Position numbers and translations under genes: made by a program. Below are positions 6,768-14,001 of a DNA stretch of 28,255 nucleotides, one piece after another. The number at the start of each line of letters is the position of its first letter. Within the stretch, counting starts at the first letter, position 1. The notes under the pieces were generated by a model, which was given only the letters and a program-made list of their open reading frames with translations, ran no database searches and was not told the DNA's origin. This DNA is from Pseudomonadota bacterium (GTDB lineage: Bacteria; Pseudomonadota; Gammaproteobacteria; Burkholderiales; Burkholderiaceae_C): the NCBI GenBank assembly GCA_023415035.1, contig JAEZLX010000092.1, positions 1 through 28,255 of the forward strand, read 5' to 3'.

Positions 6768-7163
6768 TTAATCGAACAGTTCGGCTTCTGCTTTCTCAAG
6801 CAACGATTCCATGCCTTCGGTCTCCATCAGTGAGAGCTCAAGGCGAACGACCTGCGTCTCCATTATTCCAATCAGTTCCCGTGTCCGCTCTATCCAATGC
6901 TGGCCTGCCTTGATCGCAAGCGCGATTACATAGGCCCCGCCGTCTTCCTTCGTCTTTTCCAGCAGCTCTTTTCCACCAAATGGCGTTGTGGCCAGCACTA
7001 TCCGACGTAAAACACCATCGCGATTCACTTGGTCCTCCAGTTCCATTACCTCATCCTGGCTCGATGCCAAGGGCTCGCAAGATAGGAAGTCATGCCAAAG
7101 TTGGTCCATTTGGTCTTCGTGGGACGGCTCGGGCGTCACTTGCATTACAGTCTCGGTAGCCAT
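6768..7163 (-). CDS. Unknown acidic helical protein in the satellite
   Basis: This 131-residue protein matches no family I recognise. It is acidic and predicted mostly helical, with a central stretch GGAYVIALAIKAGQHWIERTRELIGIMETQVVRLELSLMETEGM suggesting a long helix or short coiled coil. There is no signal peptide or clear membrane segment. A GAGGA ribosome site lies seven bases before the ATG. It is the first gene after integrase and precedes the HTH gene by 76 bp, and both are lower in GC than the rest. In satellites this position often holds regulatory or phage-interference cargo, but nothing here shows that directly. Confidence 0.7.
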   Translation of the reverse strand: MATETVMQVTPEPSHEDQMDQLWHDFLSCEPLASSQDEVMELEDQVNRDGVLRRIVLATTPFGGKELLEKTKEDGGAYVIALAIKAGQHWIERTRELIGIMETQVVRLELSLMETEGMESLLEKAEAELFD

Positions 7164-7189
7164 TTTCAGTCCTCATTGATGATGGTCAG

Positions 7190-7254
7190 GCGACCGGGTC
7201 GGGCTCAATCTTCCCGGTCGCCGCCTTGTGGCCCTGCATAGACCGGCGCAGGGC
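7190..7254. other. Two hairpins between integrase and the first cargo gene
   Basis: A 9-bp stem (GCGACCGGG 7190-7198 with CCCGGTCGC 7213-7221) and a 7-bp stem (GCCCTGC 7231-7237 with GCAGGGC 7248-7254) fill the gap after the integrase stop. Neither has a T run, so they are weak terminators, RNA-stability structures or protein sites. The first cargo gene's ribosome site lies beyond them. Confidence 0.4.
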
Positions 7255-7265
7255 TTGCCGGTATC

Positions 7266-8501
7266 TCAGGCCCGCAGCGGGATCACGTCGGCACCCTGGC
7301 GCAGCTTGTCCAGGTAGTCGGCCCACGTCTGCATCATCGTGCGGCGCTTGGCCATGTACTGCGCCCGGTCGTAGGCATCGCCCAGGGGGCCGCTCTTGCC
7401 GTGAGCCAGTTGGGCCTCAATCACATCCGGGTCCACGTCCAATTCCTCGACCATGATGGTGCGAGCCATGGCGCGGAAGCCATGGGGCGTCATGTCGTCG
7501 TTGGCGAAGCCCATGCGGCGCAGCGCCACGCGCACCGTGTTCTCGGACATGGGGCGTTTGATACTCACCAAGCTGGGGAACACGTAGGGGCTGTGGCCCG
7601 TGAGTGGGCGAAGCTCGCGCAGCACCTGCACGGCCTGCGTGGGCAAGGGGACGAAGTGCGGGCGGCCGTTGATCTTGCCGTCCAGCCTGCGCTTCATCTT
7701 CGCGGCGGGGATGGCCCACATGCCGGCGTCCAGATCCAGCTCGGCCCACTCCATCATCCGCATGTTGCCGGGCCGCTGAAAGAGCAGGGCGGACAGGATC
7801 ATGGCGGCGCGTGTCACCGGCTGACCGGGGTATTCGTACACCGCACGCATCAGGTCACCGGCAGCCTTCGCATCCAGCACTGCCGCCATGTGCTTGGTGT
7901 TGACAGGCTCCAGGGCACCATGCAGGTCGGGGGCTGGATTGCGTGCACAGCGGCCGGTAGCGATGCCGTACTTGAACACCTGGCCAGATGTTTTGCGCAG
8001 GGTGTGCGCCGTCTCCCTGGCTCCGCGCTTCTCGATGCGGCGCAAGACGTTCAGCAGCATGGGCGCGGTGATGTCGGGTAGGGGAACAGAACCGATCCAG
8101 GGGAACAGGTCTTTCTCCATGCGCTCCAGCCAGCGGGTGGCGTACTGCTCGCTCCAGCCCGATGCCTTGGTCTTGTGGAGTTCCCGAGCGACAGCCTCGA
8201 AGGTGTTTTCCGAACTGGCCCGAGCGCCGAGCCGCTCAAGCTGCCTGAGCTTGGCGGGGTCTTGGCCTTTGCTCACCAGCTTGCGGGCGTCGTCCCTGTC
8301 CATGCGTACCTGCTTGAGCGATACCGTGGGCCACGAGCCCAGGGCTAACCGCTTTTCCTTGCCGGCGAAGGTGTACTTCCAGAACCAGCGCTTGGAGCCG
8401 GTGGGCGATACTTCAAGGTACAGATTGCCCGCGTCGGACAGGCGGACGCGCTTCTTGTCAGGCGGGCAAACTACGGCTTTGCAGGCAATCTCGGTCAGCA
8501 T
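7266..8501 (-). CDS. int: Tyrosine-recombinase integrase (P4-type, DUF4102 N-terminus)
   Basis: From ATG 8501 the integrase has 411 residues. The N-terminal arm-binding domain has the typical RLSDAGNLYLEVSPTGSKRWFWKY and KEKRLALGSWPTVSL patterns. A core-binding SAM-like domain follows. The catalytic domain shows the first arginine in FQRPGNMRMMEW, the HGFR box, the later AHG and the nucleophile tyrosine in the AYDRAQY region. Such P4-type enzymes insert elements into tRNA 3' ends, and here a tRNA-Arg ends 173 bp upstream of the start. An in-frame TTG at 8528 is an alternative start. Neither has a good ribosome site, and the ATG overlaps one of four AGGGGAAC repeats, which suggests self-regulation. 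Confidence 0.95.
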   Translation of the reverse strand: MLTEIACKAVVCPPDKKRVRLSDAGNLYLEVSPTGSKRWFWKYTFAGKEKRLALGSWPTVSLKQVRMDRDDARKLVSKGQDPAKLRQLERLGARASSENTFEAVARELHKTKASGWSEQYATRWLERMEKDLFPWIGSVPLPDITAPMLLNVLRRIEKRGARETAHTLRKTSGQVFKYGIATGRCARNPAPDLHGALEPVNTKHMAAVLDAKAAGDLMRAVYEYPGQPVTRAAMILSALLFQRPGNMRMMEWAELDLDAGMWAIPAAKMKRRLDGKINGRPHFVPLPTQAVQVLRELRPLTGHSPYVFPSLVSIKRPMSENTVRVALRRMGFANDDMTPHGFRAMARTIMVEELDVDPDVIEAQLAHGKSGPLGDAYDRAQYMAKRRTMMQTWADYLDKLRQGADVIPLRA

Positions 8502-8560
8502 AGGGGAACAAATCCGGTAGGGGAACAAAAAAATCGATCCGTTCCCCTGATTGTTCCCCT
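8502..8560. promoter_or_regulatory. Four AGGGGAAC repeats at the integrase start (arm sites or operator)
   Basis: The octamer AGGGGAAC occurs at 8502-8509 and 8519-8526 and, inverted, at 8541-8548 and 8553-8560. Three of the four extend to TAGGGGAACA. The two pairs face each other across an A-run (8527-8533). The layout fits arm-type integrase binding sites at an attachment region or an operator repressing integrase expression. Confidence 0.65.
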
Positions 8561-8577
8561 AGATCGCGTGATTTGCA

Positions 8578-8606
8578 ATGCGCCAACATGATCGAACATG
8601 GCGCAT
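8578..8606. promoter_or_regulatory. Inverted repeat in the attachment-site region
   Basis: ATGCGCCA (8578-8585) and TGGCGCAT (8599-8606) form a perfect 8-bp inverted repeat with a 13-base spacer. It lies between the AGGGGAAC sites and the tRNA-Arg 3' end, where directionality-factor (AlpA/Xis) or repressor binding would be expected. Function is inferred. Confidence 0.4.
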
Positions 8607-8674
8607 AAAACGTCGTAACCTTTTGATTTTTAAAGTAGTTTTGACGGTTTATGGGTGGTCATGAAATCTTCCAA

Positions 8675-8751
8675 TGGCCTGCCCGGAGGGACTCGAACCC
8701 CCGACCTGCTGCTTAGAAGGCAGCTGCTCTATCCAGTTGAGCTACGGGCAG
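8675..8751 (-). tRNA. tRNA-Arg (anticodon UCU), insertion target of the element
   Basis: The minus strand folds as a full tRNA. The acceptor stem is CTGCCCG with CGGGCAG, a GCTC D-stem follows TA, the anticodon stem GCTGC/GCAGC encloses loop CTTCTAA (anticodon TCT), the T-loop is GGTTCGAGTC, and the discriminator is G with an encoded CCA. The mobile element begins immediately after its 3' end, so the gene's 3' part is probably the attachment core and was kept intact on integration. Confidence 0.95.
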
Positions 8752-8789
8752 ATGGACCGCACGGGCTGTTGCAGGCTCCGTGATGGACG

Positions 8790-8812
8790 AAAGGCCCACG
8801 ATGTGGGCCTTT
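8790..8812. terminator. Hairpin between the two tRNA genes
   Basis: A 10-bp perfect stem (AAAGGCCCAC 8790-8799 with GTGGGCCTTT 8803-8812) encloses a 3-base loop. Either strand ends the stem in TTT, but the T run is short, so it is a weak bidirectional terminator or a processing signal between the tRNA-Pro and tRNA-Arg transcripts. Confidence 0.5.
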
Positions 8813-8822
8813 CTATTATGAA

Positions 8823-8899
8823 TGGTCGGAGCGGCGGGATTCGAACTCGCGACCCTCTGCTCCCAAAGCAGATGCGCTACCAGGCTGCGCTACGCTCCG
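8823..8899 (-). tRNA. tRNA-Pro (anticodon UGG)
   Basis: The acceptor stem CGGAGCG pairs with CGCTCCG, a GCGC D-stem follows TA, the anticodon stem TCTGC/GCAGA surrounds a loop with anticodon TGG, the T-arm has GAGTTCGAATC, and the discriminator is A with an encoded CCA. It lies upstream of tRNA-Arg on the same strand. Confidence 0.95.
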
Positions 8900-8958
8900 A
8901 CTGAACCACGCATTGTACCTGCTTCAAGGGTCGAAATTTGCCGCCCCCGGCACTTCGT

Positions 8959-9663
8959 TCAGCGGCGTGCGTATTGCTGCTCGCCAAACAGGACCGAGCG
9001 CGACTGTGCGTCGTTGGCCGGCTTGCGCGCGTCGGCCAGAACGGCGACGCCGCGCTGAACGGCGGGGCGCTCGGCGATGCGGTCGAACCAGTCCTTCAGG
9101 CGCGGATAGTCGGCCCAATCGATACCCTGGTTCTGCCAGCTGCGCAGCCACGGGAAGATGGCGATGTCGGCGATGGTGTACTGGTTGCCGGCAATGAATT
9201 TGCGGTCCTTCAGGCGCCGGTCCATCACGCCATAGAGGCGCCTGGCCTCGTTCGTGTAGCGGTTGATCGCGTACTCGACTTTCTCGGGCGCGTAGATGCG
9301 GAAGTGGTGCGCCTGGCCCAGCATCGGACCCACGCCACCCATCTGGAACATCAGCCACTGCAGGACTTCGAACTTCTGCCGGTCCGAGCGGGGCAGGAAC
9401 TTGCCGAACCTGGACGCGAGGTAGACGAGGATGGCGCCCGACTCGAACAGGCTGATCGGCTTGCCGTCAGGGCCGTCCGGATCGGTGATGGCCGGGATCT
9501 TGTTGCTGGGGCTGATGGCCAGGAAATCGGGGGCAAACTGGTCGCCCTTGCCGATGTCGACCGCGTGGACCTGCCAGTCACGCCCGAGTCGCTGGCCGCA
9601 TTCCTCCAGCATGATGTGAACCTTGTGGCCATTGGGGGTGGGCCAGGAATGGACTTGGATCAT
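8959..9663 (-). CDS. Glutathione S-transferase family protein, YfcG-like
   Basis: The true start is ATG 9663 with GAAGGAA upstream, giving 234 residues; the much longer open frame to 10155 is not coding. The N-terminal thioredoxin fold reads MIQVHSWPTPNGHKVHIMLEE, then VDIGKGDQFAPDFLAISPSNKIPAI and the glutathione-binding SLFESGAILVYLA. The C-terminal helical domain has YGVMDRRLKDRKFIAGNQYTIADIAIFPW, the conserved N-cap region. The asparagine in PNGHK replaces a Ser/Cys catalytic residue, as in YfcG/YghU nu-class enzymes, which act as disulfide-bond reductases using glutathione. Cytoplasmic. It follows the acyl-CoA dehydrogenase after a hairpin and is probably a separate unit. Confidence 0.9.
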   Translation of the reverse strand: MIQVHSWPTPNGHKVHIMLEECGQRLGRDWQVHAVDIGKGDQFAPDFLAISPSNKIPAITDPDGPDGKPISLFESGAILVYLASRFGKFLPRSDRQKFEVLQWLMFQMGGVGPMLGQAHHFRIYAPEKVEYAINRYTNEARRLYGVMDRRLKDRKFIAGNQYTIADIAIFPWLRSWQNQGIDWADYPRLKDWFDRIAERPAVQRGVAVLADARKPANDAQSRSVLFGEQQYARR

Positions 9664-9685
9664 CAGGTTTCCTTCTTCTACCGTG

Positions 9686-9720
9686 TTGCCGGAAACGGCA
9701 AAGGGGGCCACTGCCCCCTT
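9686..9720 (-). terminator. Terminator-like hairpins after the acyl-CoA dehydrogenase gene
   Basis: On the minus strand an 8-bp stem (AAGGGGGC with GCCCCCTT; 9713-9720 and 9701-9708) is followed by a short T run, then by a second hairpin (TTGCCG 9686-9691 with CGGCAA 9696-9701). It separates the dehydrogenase from the glutathione transferase gene. Confidence 0.6.
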
Positions 9721-9740
9721 GTCGAGCCACGAAACTGAGC

Positions 9741-11000
<1,260 letters not shown>

Positions 11001-11048
11001 GGAAGTGTCCTCGGGTCAGGTCGTGGGAAAAGGGAGGGTCGATATCGC

Positions 11049-12152
11049 TCAGGCCTGCTGGGCGAACTGCCAGGCCATGACGGCCATGGGACGTGCGCTC
11101 TGGGCTGCAGCATGCGCTTGTGCACTGGCGGCAGTTCCGGCCTCGACACGCTTGGCAATACCTTGCAGGATGGCTGCAAGCCGGAACATGTTGTAGGCGA
11201 GGTAGAAGTTCCAGTCGGCCTTGAGCTGCGCTGGCGTGGCGAAGCCCGTGCGTTCGCAGTAGCGGGCGATGTACTCGTCTTCCGACGGGATGCCCAGCGC
11301 CGGGAGGTCCAAGCCGGCAATGCCGCGAAAGGCCCCTGGCGGGATGTGCCAGGACATGCAGTGGTAACTGAAATCGGCGAACGGGTGGCCGAGGGTGGAA
11401 AGCTCCCAGTCGAGCACGGCCAGGATGCGCGGCTCGCTCGGATGGAACATGAGGTTGTCCAGGCGGTAGTCGCCGTGCACGATGGACACCAGCGACTCGT
11501 CGCGTGCCATGGCCGGAATGTGTCCGGGCAACCACTCGATGAGTTTTTCCATCTCGGCAATCGGCTGCGAAAGCTCGCCGGCGCCATCGGCCGAGGCTAG
11601 GTATTGCTTGGTCCAGCGGTTGATCTGGCGCTCGAAATAGTTGCCCGGCTTGCCGTAGTCGGCCAGGCCGATCTCGGTCGGCCGCACGGTGTGAAGGGCG
11701 GCAATGACGCGGTTCATCTCGTCGTAGATGGCGCCGCGCTGCTCACGGCTCGCGTCGGGCAGCGACTGCTCCCACAGCACGCGGCCCTCGACACACTCCA
11801 TGACGTAGAACGCACGACCGATGACGGACTCGTCCTCGCACAGCACGAACATCCTGGCCACCGGCACATCTGTGTCGTGCAGGGCACTCATCACGCGGTA
11901 CTCGCGTTCGATGGCGTGGGCTGACGGGAGCAGCTTGGCCACAGGGCCGGGCTTGGCACGCATCACGTAGGCACGCTGCGGCGTGATGAGCTTGTAGGTG
12001 GGGTTGGACTGGCCACCCTTGAACATCTCGACACTCAGCGGGCCGGAGAAGCCTGGCAGGTGCTCGGTCAGCCACGCCTGCAGGGCCACGGCGTTGAAAG
12101 CGTGCTGATCGGAAACCGGACGTGTGCCGGTGAACTGGCTGTTGTCGCTCAT
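11049..12152 (-). CDS. APH-like kinase of the ACAD10/11 type (putative hydroxyacyl-CoA kinase)
   Basis: This 367-residue protein has the aminoglycoside-phosphotransferase fold: a nucleotide-binding N-lobe (GGQSNPTYKLITPQRAYVMRAKP, with the ATP lysine in the RAKP strand), then the catalytic HGDYRLDNLMF motif and the metal-binding VLDWELSTLGHPFADFSY. This wording matches the kinase domain fused to ACAD10 and ACAD11 in animals and LvaA-like bacterial proteins, which phosphorylate 4-hydroxyacyl-CoA so that the partner dehydrogenase can remove phosphate and form an enoyl-CoA. Here kinase and dehydrogenase are separate neighbouring genes. It is not an antibiotic-resistance enzyme by this evidence. 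The substrate is inferred; medium-chain or branched 4-hydroxy acids are plausible. Confidence 0.9.
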   Translation of the reverse strand: MSDNSQFTGTRPVSDQHAFNAVALQAWLTEHLPGFSGPLSVEMFKGGQSNPTYKLITPQRAYVMRAKPGPVAKLLPSAHAIEREYRVMSALHDTDVPVARMFVLCEDESVIGRAFYVMECVEGRVLWEQSLPDASREQRGAIYDEMNRVIAALHTVRPTEIGLADYGKPGNYFERQINRWTKQYLASADGAGELSQPIAEMEKLIEWLPGHIPAMARDESLVSIVHGDYRLDNLMFHPSEPRILAVLDWELSTLGHPFADFSYHCMSWHIPPGAFRGIAGLDLPALGIPSEDEYIARYCERTGFATPAQLKADWNFYLAYNMFRLAAILQGIAKRVEAGTAASAQAHAAAQSARPMAVMAWQFAQQA

Positions 12153-12372
12153 TTGCGGGTCCTGACGGAAACGGAAACAGGGGTGTCGGCAGCGCGCGAG
12201 CGCACAACCGCAGTCAGGGCGGTTGCGGAGCCGGATGACTGGTTTGCGCAGTGTTGCCCCGTCAGGTCGCGCCGAGAAAGCCGGGTGCCCGGCTCATGGG
12301 CGAGGACGCCCATTCCTGCACCGCAAGCGAGCAGGAAAAGAGCAAGGCCACCCGATGGCGGCGGGGAAAGCT
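12153..12372. promoter_or_regulatory. Intergenic region between crp-like and kinase genes
   Basis: This 220-bp non-coding gap separates the Crp/Fnr-type gene from the kinase-dehydrogenase pair. It holds a hairpin near 12279-12294 (AGCCGGG with CCCGGCT, only two bases between the arms) followed on the minus strand by TTTCTC, a weak terminator for the regulator gene, and presumably the promoter of the kinase gene. A second hairpin (GGGC/GCCC) is near 12298-12313. No clear Crp-type palindrome was seen. Confidence 0.45.
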
Positions 12373-13092
12373 TCAGGCGTCGGCTTCGGCGATGCGCATC
12401 AACATGGCGCGGTTGCGGATGACCAGGCCACCTTGCTCGATGCGGATCGCATCCTCGCGCTCCATCGACTTGAGTTCCTGGTTCACGCGCTGGCGCGAAG
12501 CGCCCAGCAGTTGCGCCAGCTCTTCCTGGGCCAGCTGCAGGCCGATGCGCATCTCGTTGCCATCGGACAGACAGGGCACACCGTAGCTGCGTACCAGGTG
12601 CAGCAGCTGCTTGGCCAGACGTGCGCGCAGGGGCAGGGTGTTGAGGTCTTCCACCAGACCGAACAGCGTGCGGATACGGCGTGCCTGCAGCCGCATCAGG
12701 GCCTCGTACAGCTCCACGTGCGCGGCCAGGATCTTCTGGAAGTCGGTACGGGCCACGCACAGCAATGCCGTGTTGCCATGGGCGTAGGCGTCGTGCGTGC
12801 GCCGGTCGCCGTCGAACATCGCCACATCGCCGAACCAGACACCCGGCTCCACATAGGTCAGCGTGATCTGCTTGCCCGACAGCGAGGTCGAACTCACGCG
12901 CACGGCTCCCTTGGCGACCGCCGACCATTCGTTGGGCGGTTCGCCACGAGCGACGATCAGATCGCCGTCCTTGAAGCGTTTGACGTATGCGCATCGGAGG
13001 ATGTCGTGCCGCAGCGAAGGGGAAAGACTTTGGAACCAGCGACCACCGTTGATCGCCTCGCGTTCTTCCATTGTCAGAATCGGTTCGTCCAT
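12373..13092 (-). CDS. Crp/Fnr-family transcriptional regulator
   Basis: From ATG 13092 the product has 239 residues. The N-terminal cyclic-nucleotide-binding-like beta roll runs from about residue 20 to 135 (RFKDGDLIVARGEPPNEWSAVAKGAVRV, then EPGVWFGDVAMFDGDRRTHDAYA). A dimerisation helix follows (about 135-165). The C-terminal winged helix has LQLAQEELAQLLGASRQRVNQELKSMEREDAIRI, the recognition helix. Canonical cAMP contacts are not all obvious, and no Fnr-type N-terminal cysteine cluster is present, so the effector is unknown. It lies between the enoyl-CoA hydratase (82 bp upstream) and the kinase, and likely controls this acyl-CoA cluster. No strong ribosome site; ATG 13071 is an alternative start. 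Confidence 0.9.
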   Translation of the reverse strand: MDEPILTMEEREAINGGRWFQSLSPSLRHDILRCAYVKRFKDGDLIVARGEPPNEWSAVAKGAVRVSSTSLSGKQITLTYVEPGVWFGDVAMFDGDRRTHDAYAHGNTALLCVARTDFQKILAAHVELYEALMRLQARRIRTLFGLVEDLNTLPLRARLAKQLLHLVRSYGVPCLSDGNEMRIGLQLAQEELAQLLGASRQRVNQELKSMEREDAIRIEQGGLVIRNRAMLMRIAEADA

Positions 13093-13174
13093 GGGCTGTC
13101 TTTTGAGTGACTGGAGGGGCCTGTCACTGTCACCACTGGGACGCGCAGGCCTCGATGGCAGGAAGGGATAAGGA

Positions 13175-13954
13175 TCAGCGGTAACGGGGCTTGCGCTTGT
13201 CCAGGAAGGCCTGGATGCCTTCACCACCATTGGGGTGGTGAAGGTTGCGTACGAAGTGCTCGCGTTCGGCGGCCAGCTGCGTGTGCAGCGGCACCAGCGG
13301 CGCATCGTTGACCAACTCCTTGATGCTGGCCAGTGCGTTGGGCGCGCGCTCGTTGAGCTTCTCGGCAAGACGCAATGCCACCTGCAGTGCGTCGGCCGGG
13401 TCTGCCACCCGCGTGACCACGCCGAGCTGATGCAGGCGTTCCGCACTGGCGCGCTCACCCAGGAGCAGCAGTTCCATCGCGGTGGCGCGGGGCATGGCGT
13501 GCGTGAGGCTCCAGGTGGCGCCGCCGTCCGGTGACAGCGCCACGCTGCTGTAGGCCATGACGAAGACACTGTCGCGCGCGGCCACGAGCATGTCGCACGA
13601 GAGGGCAAGGGAAAAGCCCGCGCCGGCGCAGGCACCTTCCACGGCGGCGATGACGGGCTTGGAGCAGGCGCGGATGGCCTCGATCCAGTTGTGAAGGCCC
13701 TCGATGCTGTCCGCCTGCACCTGGGGCGATAGCTGGTGGTTGCCGAGCAGACGCTGCAGGTTGCCGCCGGCACAGAAATGCGCGCCTTCGCCGGTGATGA
13801 TCACCGAGCGCACGTCGGGGTTGGATTCCGCGGCGTTCAGTGCCTCGACGCCGGCGGCGTAGATTTCGGGACCGAGGGCATTGCGGCTTTCGGGATTGCT
13901 GATGGTCAGCACCAGGGTCTGGCCCTGGCTGTGGCTGTTGAGGCTGGCGCCCAT
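13175..13954 (-). CDS. Enoyl-CoA hydratase/isomerase family protein
   Basis: This 259-residue crotonase-fold protein should hydrate or isomerise enoyl-CoA in beta-oxidation. The oxyanion-hole segments are GAHFCAGGNLQRL and VEGACAGAGFSLALSCDM. The active-site region SSVALSPDGGATWSLTHAMPR has Asp where classical hydratases often have Glu, as in PaaG/ECH-like isomerases. Residue changes at this position often mean isomerase or other crotonase chemistry, so the exact reaction is uncertain. It lies 47 bp after the 3-hydroxyacyl-CoA dehydrogenase, on the same strand, and probably shares its transcript. Confidence 0.92.
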   Translation of the reverse strand: MGASLNSHSQGQTLVLTISNPESRNALGPEIYAAGVEALNAAESNPDVRSVIITGEGAHFCAGGNLQRLLGNHQLSPQVQADSIEGLHNWIEAIRACSKPVIAAVEGACAGAGFSLALSCDMLVAARDSVFVMAYSSVALSPDGGATWSLTHAMPRATAMELLLLGERASAERLHQLGVVTRVADPADALQVALRLAEKLNERAPNALASIKELVNDAPLVPLHTQLAAEREHFVRNLHHPNGGEGIQAFLDKRKPRYR

Positions 13955-14001
13955 GCGATCTTGTCTCCTTGTTGTGAATGTGTGATTGGACGGGGCGCAG
14001 G

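Noticed and set aside
11049..12152. Aminoglycoside-resistance phosphotransferase
   Set aside because: The wording of the motifs and the neighbouring dehydrogenase match the ACAD10/11 kinase type, not resistance enzymes.
12149..12994. 281-codon minus-strand frame across the crp gene
   Set aside because: Out of frame with the conserved Crp-type protein. A hydrophobic stretch near 12300-12360 looked protein-like, but the frame has no family match.
13104..13124. Crp-type operator GTGAC-N11-GTCAC upstream of the crp-like gene
   Set aside because: Spacing differs from the TGTGA-N6-TCACA pattern and the match could be chance.
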